From NCBI GenBank assembly GCA_020201485.1, contig JAIVGT010000194.1, forward strand, positions 1 through 18,329: a stretch of DNA of 18,329 nucleotides, read 5' to 3'. This DNA comes from Halobacteriales archaeon (GTDB taxonomy: Archaea; Thermoplasmatota; SW-10-69-26; JACQPN01; JAIVGT01). Positions 13,000-18,329 of the stretch are shown one piece after another. Position numbers and translations under genes: made by a program. The notes beneath the pieces are model-generated. The model was not told the DNA's origin and did not search any database. It saw nothing but the letters and a program-made list of their open reading frames with translations. Within the stretch, counting starts at the first letter, position 1. Each line of letters begins with the position of its first letter.

Positions 13000-14915
13000 G
13001 CGGCAGCCTCCACCAGCTCCTTCAGCATGCGGGCCGCCTCGCTCGCGTCGCGCGCCCGCCGGACCTGCACGCCCAGCCCGGCCCAGGCGCGGATGGCCGG
13101 CTCCGCCTCCGAGCCCTGGTCGCCGACGAGCACGACGGCGCGCCGGGGAAAGCGGGCCAGGGACTTGAGCTCGGCATCGAGGCGCGAGCGCGCCGCCGGG
13201 GTGCGCAGCTCCTGCGCATCCACCACGCGCACGCCCACGCTCTCCCCCGCGCTCACCGTGGCCCCCGGCAGGTTCGCCGGGCGGAGCGTGACGCCCAGGG
13301 CGCGGAGCGCCATGGCGACCGGGCTGTTCGCGACGCGGTGATCCACCTCCAACCCGCCCTGGAACTCGCCGAGGGTGCGCTGCCCCGCGGGACGCTCCCA
13401 GCTGGCGTTCACGCGGGCGAACCGCGCCCGCAGCTGCGCCACCTCGTCGCGCATCGCCCGCTCCTTGCGCTTCGAGCTCCAATACGTGCCCACGTCGCGC
13501 GTGCCCTTCGTGAGCAGGACCACGACGCGCCCCGGCCGGTGCCGGCCCGTCCGGCCCCGGCGCTGGATGCTGCGGATCTCGCTCGGCACCGGCTCGTAGA
13601 ACACCACGAGGTCCGTGCTCGGCACGTCCAGCCCCTCCTCGGCGACGCTCGTGGCGATGAGCACGTTGTGCTCCCCTGCGCGGAAGCCGTCGAGGATGCG
13701 CTGCTGCTCCCTCTGGCTCATGCCCTTGTCCTCGCCCTTCGACGCCTGGCCGACGAAGCGCACCGGCTTCAGGCCCTCCACCCGCGCCAGCTCCTCGAGC
13801 AGCACCTCGGCCGTGTCGCGGAAGTGCGCGAAGACGATGGCCTTGGCCTCCGGGTCCGCGCGGAGGAGCTCCTGGAGCAGCAGCGCCACGCGGCGCATCT
13901 TCGGATGCTCGACCTTCGCGCCGTCGAGCAGGCGCAGGGCCTCCTCCACGCGCGCATCGCGCAGGAGGGAGCGCGCGGCGCGCGTCGGGTCGTGCCGCAG
14001 GCGCTCGATGTAGGCGCGGAGCGGTCCGAGGCCTTGCGTCTCGGCCAGCTCCAGGGCGTGGTTCAGCTTCAACGCGCGCGCCAGCGCGCTCAGGAGCTGG
14101 AACGCCTCGCCGGCGTGCTCGCGCGGCATGCTGTCCACCTGCGCGGCGAGCCGGCGCTGGGCGTCGAGCAGGTCGCGCGCACCTGGCTCGCCCGGCCGCA
14201 CCAGCCCGGCGCGCTGCAGCTCGCCCACGCTCTCCCGCAACGCCTGGCGCAGCAGGCCGCCGATGCGCTCCACGGTCGGCGGCATGGCCACCTCCAGCCA
14301 TTCCATGGCGATGGGCTGCACGAACGCGGCCACGTCCGGGTCGCGCTCGTTGCGGATCTCGATGCCCTCGATGCCGAGGTTGTCCATGACCTCGGCGATC
14401 TTGTCGGCGTCGCTGCCCGGGCTCGCCGTCATGCCCAGGACGCGCATCCCGGCCCCGGCGTCGCGCGCGGCACGCGCGATGGCGACGTAGGCATACTCCC
14501 CGACGGCGCGGTGCGCCTCGTCGAACACCAGGCAGCGCACCCCGGCCAGGTCGGCGCGCTCGTGGCGCAGGTCGTTCGCGAGGACCTGCGGGGTGCTGCA
14601 GACCACGCCCTCGGCCCGCCAGGCCAGCTCGCGCTCCTCGGGGGGGTTCTCGCCGGTCAGGGCGCGCACCTCGACCCCGAGGAGCTTGCCCGCGAGGAAG
14701 CGCGCGTGCTGCTCGACGAGCGGCTTGGTGGGCGCGAGGAAGATGGCCCGGCCGCCCTGCTCCAGCCGCGCCGCGAGGACGAGGAGCGCGATGACCGTCT
14801 TGCCCATGCCCGTGGGCAGGATGACGAGGGTGCTGCGCTCCAGGCACTCCGCCGCGATGGCCTCCTGGTAGCCGCGCCGCGTCACGGCGTCGGGGGCGAG
14901 GCGGGCGGGGAGCAC
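12996..14915 (-). CDS. hef: Hef/FANCM-type SF2 DNA helicase with degenerate ERCC4 nuclease domain
   Basis: Hef remodels stalled replication forks: an SF2 helicase is usually followed by an XPF/ERCC4 nuclease and a helix-hairpin-helix pair. The helicase here is complete: LPTGMGKT (Lys39), APTKPLVEQHARF, VFDEAHRAVG, MTASPG, the helical insert (about 190-320), IVFAHFRDTAEVL, TSVAEEGLDVPSTDLVVFYE and QRRGRTGRHRPG. Residues about 520-639 still match an ERCC4 domain (VDHRVANSPVAMALRALGV, VVLVGD), but the catalytic V-E-R-K-x-x-x-D motif reads VRVVDAQE (Arg563, Val564, Val565). DHRE reads DHRV (Val528). The chain then ends without HhH motifs. It is therefore probably a translocase without nuclease activity, as in human FANCM. 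GTG 14915 is chosen for its promoter spacing; ATG 14993 overlaps the divergent gene's promoter. Confidence 0.85.
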   Translation of the reverse strand: MLPARLAPDAVTRRGYQEAIAAECLERSTLVILPTGMGKTVIALLVLAARLEQGGRAIFLAPTKPLVEQHARFLAGKLLGVEVRALTGENPPEERELAWRAEGVVCSTPQVLANDLRHERADLAGVRCLVFDEAHRAVGEYAYVAIARAARDAGAGMRVLGMTASPGSDADKIAEVMDNLGIEGIEIRNERDPDVAAFVQPIAMEWLEVAMPPTVERIGGLLRQALRESVGELQRAGLVRPGEPGARDLLDAQRRLAAQVDSMPREHAGEAFQLLSALARALKLNHALELAETQGLGPLRAYIERLRHDPTRAARSLLRDARVEEALRLLDGAKVEHPKMRRVALLLQELLRADPEAKAIVFAHFRDTAEVLLEELARVEGLKPVRFVGQASKGEDKGMSQREQQRILDGFRAGEHNVLIATSVAEEGLDVPSTDLVVFYEPVPSEIRSIQRRGRTGRHRPGRVVVLLTKGTRDVGTYWSSKRKERAMRDEVAQLRARFARVNASWERPAGQRTLGEFQGGLEVDHRVANSPVAMALRALGVTLRPANLPGATVSAGESVGVRVVDAQELRTPAARSRLDAELKSLARFPRRAVVLVGDQGSEAEPAIRAWAGLGVQVRRARDASEAARMLKELVEAAA

Positions 14916-14938
14916 GCGCCTGCAACGCGGCCCTGCCT

Positions 14939-14948
14939 CCTCATGGTT
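14939..14948 (-). promoter_or_regulatory. Possible promoter of the Hef-like helicase operon
   Basis: The minus strand reads AACCATGAGG, 30 bases before the GTG at 14915. It is a weak match to AACCCTTATG, but the spacing equals that of the leaderless genes. It is divergent from the element at 14981-14991. Confidence 0.3.
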
Positions 14949-14980
14949 GCGGGGGCCCTTCCGCTCCGGGTCCGTTGCGC

Positions 14981-14991
14981 AACGCTTTTCC
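14981..14991 (+). promoter_or_regulatory. TATA-like promoter of the NEW3-like gene
   Basis: AACGCTTTTCC, third exact copy of this 11-mer. Its fifth base is 29 bases before the ATG at 15014, implying a leaderless transcript. Confidence 0.6.
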
Positions 14992-15013
14992 ATGCCTCAG
15001 CCCTGGCCCCGCC

Positions 15014-15952
15014 ATGCGCCGGTCCGGGCTCCCGCTCGCCCTCCTCCTCCTCGTCCTCGCCGCGCCGGTCGCCCACGGCCAGGCCGCGTGCACCGTCACC
15101 GCCGCGCTCGACCGGAGCACGGCGCAGCTGCAGCCGGGGCAAGCGGCGCAGTTCAACCTCACGGTCACGGACACGTCGGCCTTCCCCGCCCGCGCCGACG
15201 TGAACCTGAGCGCGCCGAGCGGGGGGTGGCAGGCGCAGATCACCCCGGCCACGAGCCAGGTGCAGGCGAGCGGGAACGCCGTCTTCGCCATCGCCGTCGT
15301 CGCGCCGCGCACCACGACGCTGCCCGTCCTCAACCTGGCCATCGCCACCCGGCTCACTTGCCAGGACCCCGTCCTCGGCAACGCCATCGGCGGGCCGGCC
15401 ACGGCCTCGAACACGCTCGGCCTCTCCCTCGCCACCAGCGGCACCGGCCAGCCCGGTGGCGGCAACCCCGCCAGCCTGGCCGCGTCCGCGGAGAGCCTCG
15501 GCCTGCTCATCATCCTCCTCGCGGCGGCGGTCATCGTCGCCATCGCCCTGCTCCTGCAGAAGCGCGGCGGGGTGCGCCTCACCGCGACCGAGCCGCACCG
15601 CGACATGCCCCCGGGGGGCGGCGCGAGCTTCCCCGTCCTCGTGCACAACCGCACGGACCGCGCGGCGCGCGTGGAGCTGCACGCGAGCGACCCGCCCGAG
15701 GGCTGGCGCGTCCTGCTCCCGCCGAGCGCCCTCGAGCTCGGCCCGGGCGAGGAGCGCACGGTGCAGGTCGTCGTCCGGAGCCCGGCGAACGCGCAGCCCC
15801 CGACCGGGGCCCAGGTTGACGTCGAGGCGCGGACGCAGGGCGAGCCGGCCCGCGTGGCGCGGGTCACGCTGCGCGCGTTCGTCGTGGACCCGGCGGCCGC
15901 AGCGGCCCAGGAGCGCCCCGACGTCGTCGTGCGGGACGAGTCGCGCCGCTAG
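15014..15952 (+). CDS. Membrane protein with Ig-like (NEW3-type) domains
   Basis: The 312-residue protein begins with a signal peptide (MRRSGLPLALLLLVLAAPVA). It then has an Ig-like domain with NEW3/CARDB character (LQPGQAAQFNLTVTDTS, PSGGWQAQITPA), a linker (GTGQPGGGNPAS) and a membrane helix at about 161-183 (LGLLIILLAAAVIVAIALLL) followed by QKRGG. A second similar domain comes after the helix (PPGGGASFPVLVHNRTDRAA, PPEGWRVLLPP, LGPGEERTVQVVV). By the usual positive-inside rule the second domain would be cytoplasmic, which is unusual for this fold. The ATG at 15014 fits the signal peptide and the promoter 29 bases upstream. The stop codon overlaps the convergent peptidase gene's stop. Function unknown; a surface or envelope role is inferred. 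Confidence 0.7.
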   Translation: MRRSGLPLALLLLVLAAPVAHGQAACTVTAALDRSTAQLQPGQAAQFNLTVTDTSAFPARADVNLSAPSGGWQAQITPATSQVQASGNAVFAIAVVAPRTTTLPVLNLAIATRLTCQDPVLGNAIGGPATASNTLGLSLATSGTGQPGGGNPASLAASAESLGLLIILLAAAVIVAIALLLQKRGGVRLTATEPHRDMPPGGGASFPVLVHNRTDRAARVELHASDPPEGWRVLLPPSALELGPGEERTVQVVVRSPANAQPPTGAQVDVEARTQGEPARVARVTLRAFVVDPAAAAAQERPDVVVRDESRR

Positions 15953-16671
15953 GCGGGCAGGCCGAACAGCCACGCCCCGAACAGGTCGCCGACGAAGGCG
16001 TACAGCACGAAGCCCGCGAGCAGGGGCAGCATGAACGGCACCTTCGGCGTGACCCAGGCCTCGGTCCTGCCCGCGGCCGCGAGCGCGTCCCAGTCCTCGT
16101 CCGTCCAGCGCCGCCGGCTCGGCAGGAGCGCGGTGCGCACCTGGCCGTCCTCGACGCGCTCCATGGGCCAGACGTGCTTCGCCCGCGCCTCGGCCACGGG
16201 CATGCGCAGGCCGAGCAGCGCATGCGGCAGGCGCAGCACGCCGCGCCGCGCGTTCGCCGCGAGCAGGCCGAGGGGCACGAGGAGGAAGCAGAGCAGGGCA
16301 TCGCCCAGGATGCCGAAGGTGGGCGGGAGCAGGTCCTGGCGGAGCGGGAACGGGCCGAGCGCGAGGGGCCAGGGGACGAGCAGGGCGAGGGTCATGAGCG
16401 CCTTCGCGTCCGCGCCGCCCGCGAGCAGGCCGAACCAGTAGAAGACGAAGATGAGCCCGGCGAACAGCACGTCCACGACGAGGAGCGGCGCGCGCGCGGC
16501 GAGGAGCGACGGGTCGAGCGCGACCTGCAGGGCGAGGAGGAGGAGCCCGGCCCCGCCGAGCAGGAGCCAGAGCACGTTCGGCGCCCGCCGCCACCTCCAA
16601 TCCGTGTAGCTGGCGAAGGCGAGCACGCTCCCGCCGAGGCCGAGGCGCAGCAGGTCCAGGGGCTCCAGCAC
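15949..16671 (-). CDS. Archaeal A24-family prepilin/preflagellin peptidase
   Basis: This polytopic membrane aspartic protease cleaves the short signal peptides of type IV pilin-like or archaellin precursors. The 240-residue protein has both catalytic aspartates in the expected context: Asp24 in SYTDWRWRRAPNVLW and Asp88 in GGADAKALM, the GxGD-type motif. About six hydrophobic segments flank a soluble insert of roughly 50 residues (EARAKHVWPMERVEDG, RRRWTDEDWDAL) before the last helix. The GTG start at 16671 puts helix 1 right at the N-terminus and has a TATA-like element 28 bases upstream; the frame is open further but that part looks non-coding. No pilin gene is visible in the window, so its substrates are elsewhere. 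It shares CTAG as a stop with the convergent NEW3-like gene. Confidence 0.85.
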   Translation of the reverse strand: MLEPLDLLRLGLGGSVLAFASYTDWRWRRAPNVLWLLLGGAGLLLLALQVALDPSLLAARAPLLVVDVLFAGLIFVFYWFGLLAGGADAKALMTLALLVPWPLALGPFPLRQDLLPPTFGILGDALLCFLLVPLGLLAANARRGVLRLPHALLGLRMPVAEARAKHVWPMERVEDGQVRTALLPSRRRWTDEDWDALAAAGRTEAWVTPKVPFMLPLLAGFVLYAFVGDLFGAWLFGLPA

Positions 16672-16692
16672 GGCGCGGCATGGCCGGCCAGG

Positions 16693-16703
16693 CCAAGAAC
16701 GTT
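16693..16703 (-). promoter_or_regulatory. TATA-like promoter of the A24 peptidase gene
   Basis: The minus strand reads AACGTTCTTGG, related to AACGCTTTTCC, 28 bases before the GTG start at 16671; leaderless spacing. Confidence 0.4.
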
Positions 16704-16767
16704 GACGAAGCGACCGCACGCCCGGGGGCTGGGCAGGCAGCCCGTGCAAGCTTCGAGGATGGTGCGA

Positions 16768-16778
16768 AAGCCTTGATG
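16768..16778 (+). promoter_or_regulatory. Possible promoter of the DUF3096-like gene
   Basis: AAGCCTTGATG, 40 bases before the ATG at 16812, with a purine-rich ribosome site (AGGGA, 16802-16806) in the predicted short leader. Confidence 0.4.
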
Positions 16779-16811
16779 ATGGGGACCACCGGCTCCTGCA
16801 CAGGGACTTGC

Positions 16812-17069
16812 ATGGCGTACGACACCTTCCAACGCGACATGGACGCGACCTTCCGCCGCTTCGGGGTGACCGGGGCGGCCGCGGCCGTGCTCATGGTCGT
16901 CTTCGGCATCCTCATCCTCGTCTTCCCCTACCTCGTGGGCGTCCTCGTCGGGCTGTACCTCATCGTGGTCGGGCTCCTCCAGCTCATGGGCCACCTCGAC
17001 GCCGGCCGGGCGCACACCGCGCCTCCGCCGCCCGCCGCGCCCCCGTACGGCGGCCCGCCCATGCCCTGA
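16812..17069 (+). CDS. Small two-helix membrane protein (DUF3096-like)
   Basis: The 85-residue protein starts MAYDTFQRDMDATFRRFGVT. Two close hydrophobic segments follow (AAAVLMVVFGILILVFPYLV and VLVGLYLIVVGLLQLM), ending with a Pro-rich tail (TAPPPPAAPPYGGPPMP). The FGILILVFP and V-G-L/I-Y-L-I-V-V-G pattern is like the DUF3096/HdeD-type small membrane proteins, whose molecular role is not established. The ATG at 16812 is preferred to the open upstream frame because AGGGA precedes it and the promoter lies 40 bases upstream. Its neighbours give no functional hint. Confidence 0.7.
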   Translation: MAYDTFQRDMDATFRRFGVTGAAAAVLMVVFGILILVFPYLVGVLVGLYLIVVGLLQLMGHLDAGRAHTAPPPPAAPPYGGPPMP

Positions 17070-17082
17070 GCGAGGCGCAGGC

Positions 17083-17092
17083 AAGCTTTTCG
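17083..17092 (+). promoter_or_regulatory. TATA-like promoter of rtcB
   Basis: AAGCTTTTCG; the C of CTTTTC is 30 bases before the ATG at 17116, indicating a leaderless rtcB transcript despite only 46 bases separating it from the preceding gene. Confidence 0.55.
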
Positions 17093-17115
17093 CGCTTGCG
17101 CGCCTACGCCCGCCC

Positions 17116-18329
17116 ATGGCCGAGCAACTCGTCCTCCACGGCAAGCCGCTCCAGCGCGTCGGACCGGCCGTGTGGGAGATGCCGGTCACGGCCAAGGCGG
17201 GCATGCGCGCCCCGGGCCGCATCGTGGCCAGCGAGCAGCTGCTGCGCGACATGGACGCGCAGGTCTTCGAGCAGCTCGCGAACGTCGCCACCTTGCCCGG
17301 CCTGCTCGGCCCGGCGTGGTGCATGCCCGACGGGCACAGCGGCTATGGCTTCCCCATCGGCGGCGTGGCCGCGACGAGCGCCGAGAGCGGCGTCATCTCC
17401 CCCGGCGGCATCGGCTTCGACATCAACTGCGGCATGCGCCTCGTGACGACGAACCTCACCCTGCCCGAGGTCCGGCCCAAGCTCAAGGAGCTCGTGGACC
17501 TGCTCTACGAGCGCGTGCCCTCCGGCGTGGGCAGCACGGGCTTCGTGAAGCTGAGCAAGGACGAGTTCCGCAAGGTGAGCGAGCTGGGCGCGGAGTGGTG
17601 CCTGGACCGCGACATGGCCTGGCCGGAGGACCTGGACGCGACCGAGCTGCACGGCACGGCGATGAGCGCGGACAGCGGCAGCATCTCGGAGCGCGCCGTG
17701 CAGCGCGGCCACAACCAGATCGGCACCCTCGGCTCAGGCAACCATTACCTCGAGGTGCAGCACGTCCGCGCCGAGGACATCCACGACGCGAAGCTGGCGA
17801 AGGACTGGGGCCTGTTCCCCGGCCAGGTCGTGGTCATGTTCCACTGCGGCTCGCGCGGCTTCGGGCACCAGATCGCCAGCGACTCCCTGGAGACCTTCCT
17901 GCGCGTGGGCAAGAGCAAGTACGGCATCGACGTGCCCGACCGCGAGCTGGCGAGCGCGCCCTTCAACAGCCCGGAAGGCCAAGCGTACTTCACGGCGATG
18001 AAGTGCGGCGTGAACATGAGCTTCGCCAACCGCCAGGTCATCCTGCACCGCATCCGCGAGTGCTTCCAGCAGGTGTTCCGCCGCGAGCCCGAGGCGCTGG
18101 GCATGCACCAGGTCTTTGATGTGGCGCACAACCGGGCCAGCGTCGAGGAGCACGCGTGGATGGGCAAGCGCACGAAGGTCGTGGTCCACCGCAAGGGCGC
18201 GACCGGCAGCTACCCCGCGGGGAGGCCGGAGATCCCCGAGCGCTTCCGCAGCCAGGGCAGCCCGGTCATCATCGGCGGCAGCATGGAGACGGGCAGCTAC
18301 CTGCTCGTGGGCACGAAGGGCGCGACGCA
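17116..18329 (+). CDS. rtcB: tRNA-splicing ligase RtcB (truncated by right edge)
   Basis: RtcB joins RNA 2',3'-cyclic-phosphate or 3'-phosphate ends to 5'-OH ends using GTP and Mn2+, acting in tRNA splicing and RNA repair. The 404 visible residues cover most of the family's roughly 480: MPDGHSGYGFPIGGVAA, GGIGFDINCGMRL (metal ligand Cys105), GSGNHYLEV (His210), FHCGSRGFGHQI (His243), FDVAHN (His338), VVVHRKGATGSYPAG and PVIIGGSMETGSYLL. The spacing of these ligands closely follows Pyrococcus RtcB. By that spacing the guanylylated histidine would fall near residue 413, just beyond the edge, so it cannot be checked. No intein in the visible part. ATG 17116 gives the standard N-terminus. No archease gene is seen in the window. 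Confidence 0.95.
   Translation, partial: MAEQLVLHGKPLQRVGPAVWEMPVTAKAGMRAPGRIVASEQLLRDMDAQVFEQLANVATLPGLLGPAWCMPDGHSGYGFPIGGVAATSAESGVISPGGIGFDINCGMRLVTTNLTLPEVRPKLKELVDLLYERVPSGVGSTGFVKLSKDEFRKVSELGAEWCLDRDMAWPEDLDATELHGTAMSADSGSISERAVQRGHNQIGTLGSGNHYLEVQHVRAEDIHDAKLAKDWGLFPGQVVVMFHCGSRGFGHQIASDSLETFLRVGKSKYGIDVPDRELASAPFNSPEGQAYFTAMKCGVNMSFANRQVILHRIRECFQQVFRREPEALGMHQVFDVAHNRASVEEHAWMGKRTKVVVHRKGATGSYPAGRPEIPERFRSQGSPVIIGGSMETGSYLLVGTKGAT

Noticed and set aside
12475..14925. Apparent 816-aa protein fusing a long N-terminal part to the acyltransferase
   Set aside because: The N-terminal part is the helicase gene read in the wrong frame; the acyltransferase has its own ATG with GGAGG and an ATGA overlap with the helicase.
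14916..14993. ATG at 14993 as the helicase start
   Set aside because: It would overlap the divergent gene's TATA-like element and add a charged segment not typical of Hef; GTG 14915 has the expected promoter spacing.
14882..16915. Minus-strand ORF of 677 aa through the NEW3-like and peptidase genes
   Set aside because: No recognisable domains and strongly biased composition; explained by GC-rich antisense of the real genes.
1..18329. CRISPR arrays, tRNA/rRNA genes, insertion sequences
   Set aside because: No regularly spaced repeats, no cloverleaf-like sequence with tRNA consensus boxes and no transposase-like protein or terminal inverted repeats were found by eye; a covariance-model scan would be the decisive test.
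2879..18329. KptA and RtcB as a linked RNA-repair operon
   Set aside because: They act on RNA ends in related pathways but lie about 14 kb apart with many unrelated genes between; no linkage is supported.

Overview
The window is very GC-rich and almost certainly archaeal. Its marker proteins are RadA recombinase, a Hef/FANCM-type repair helicase, a UPF0147 protein, a DUF1931 mini histone-fold protein, KptA, RtcB, an archaeal A24 prepilin peptidase and secreted proteins with archaeal-style membrane anchors. A euryarchaeal lineage, perhaps a high-GC member of the Thermoplasmatota, fits best because Hef helicases are euryarchaeal. This placement is inference. The extreme GC content creates long antisense ORFs over nearly every gene, and these were discarded.

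Layout. (1) 1-2687, minus strand: the start of a lipoprotein gene that runs off the left edge, then two tandem secreted beta-propeller paralogues of exactly equal length (400 aa each). (2) 2879-5899, plus strand: kptA, then two tandem secreted AttH/CrtC-like lipocalin proteins, each with its own promoter. (3) 5889-7780: a CaCA-type cation antiporter on the minus strand, divergent from a winged-helix regulator that is translationally coupled to a small three-helix membrane protein. (4) 7784-10385: a glycan-sequon-rich anchored surface protein (minus) divergent from a membrane GT2 glycosyltransferase (plus). (5) 10386-10951: an intergenic stretch holding a broken ABC-transporter ATPase fragment. 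(6) 10952-14915: radA, the DUF1931 protein, UPF0147, a hexapeptide acyltransferase and the Hef-like helicase. (7) 15014-18329: a NEW3-like Ig-domain membrane protein, an A24 peptidase, a DUF3096-like protein and rtcB, which is cut by the right edge.

Expression logic. An AA(C/G)(G/C)C-TT(T/A)T-like element recurs about 28-32 bases upstream of the start codon of about ten genes, the geometry expected when an archaeal TATA box drives a leaderless mRNA. Where the spacing is about 40 bases or more, or where a gene sits inside an operon, a GAGG or GGAGG Shine-Dalgarno site usually appears instead. This rule also chose the starts of the left-edge lipoprotein, the glycosyltransferase, the helicase and the peptidase.

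Most notable points: a Hef helicase whose ERCC4 nuclease domain has lost its catalytic residues, as in FANCM; a CaCA antiporter lacking the glutamate of its first repeat; a KptA lacking the usual HGT motif; and tandem AttH-like paralogues sharing a CxC motif and a duplicated promoter region. No CRISPR array, tRNA, rRNA or intact mobile element was seen.
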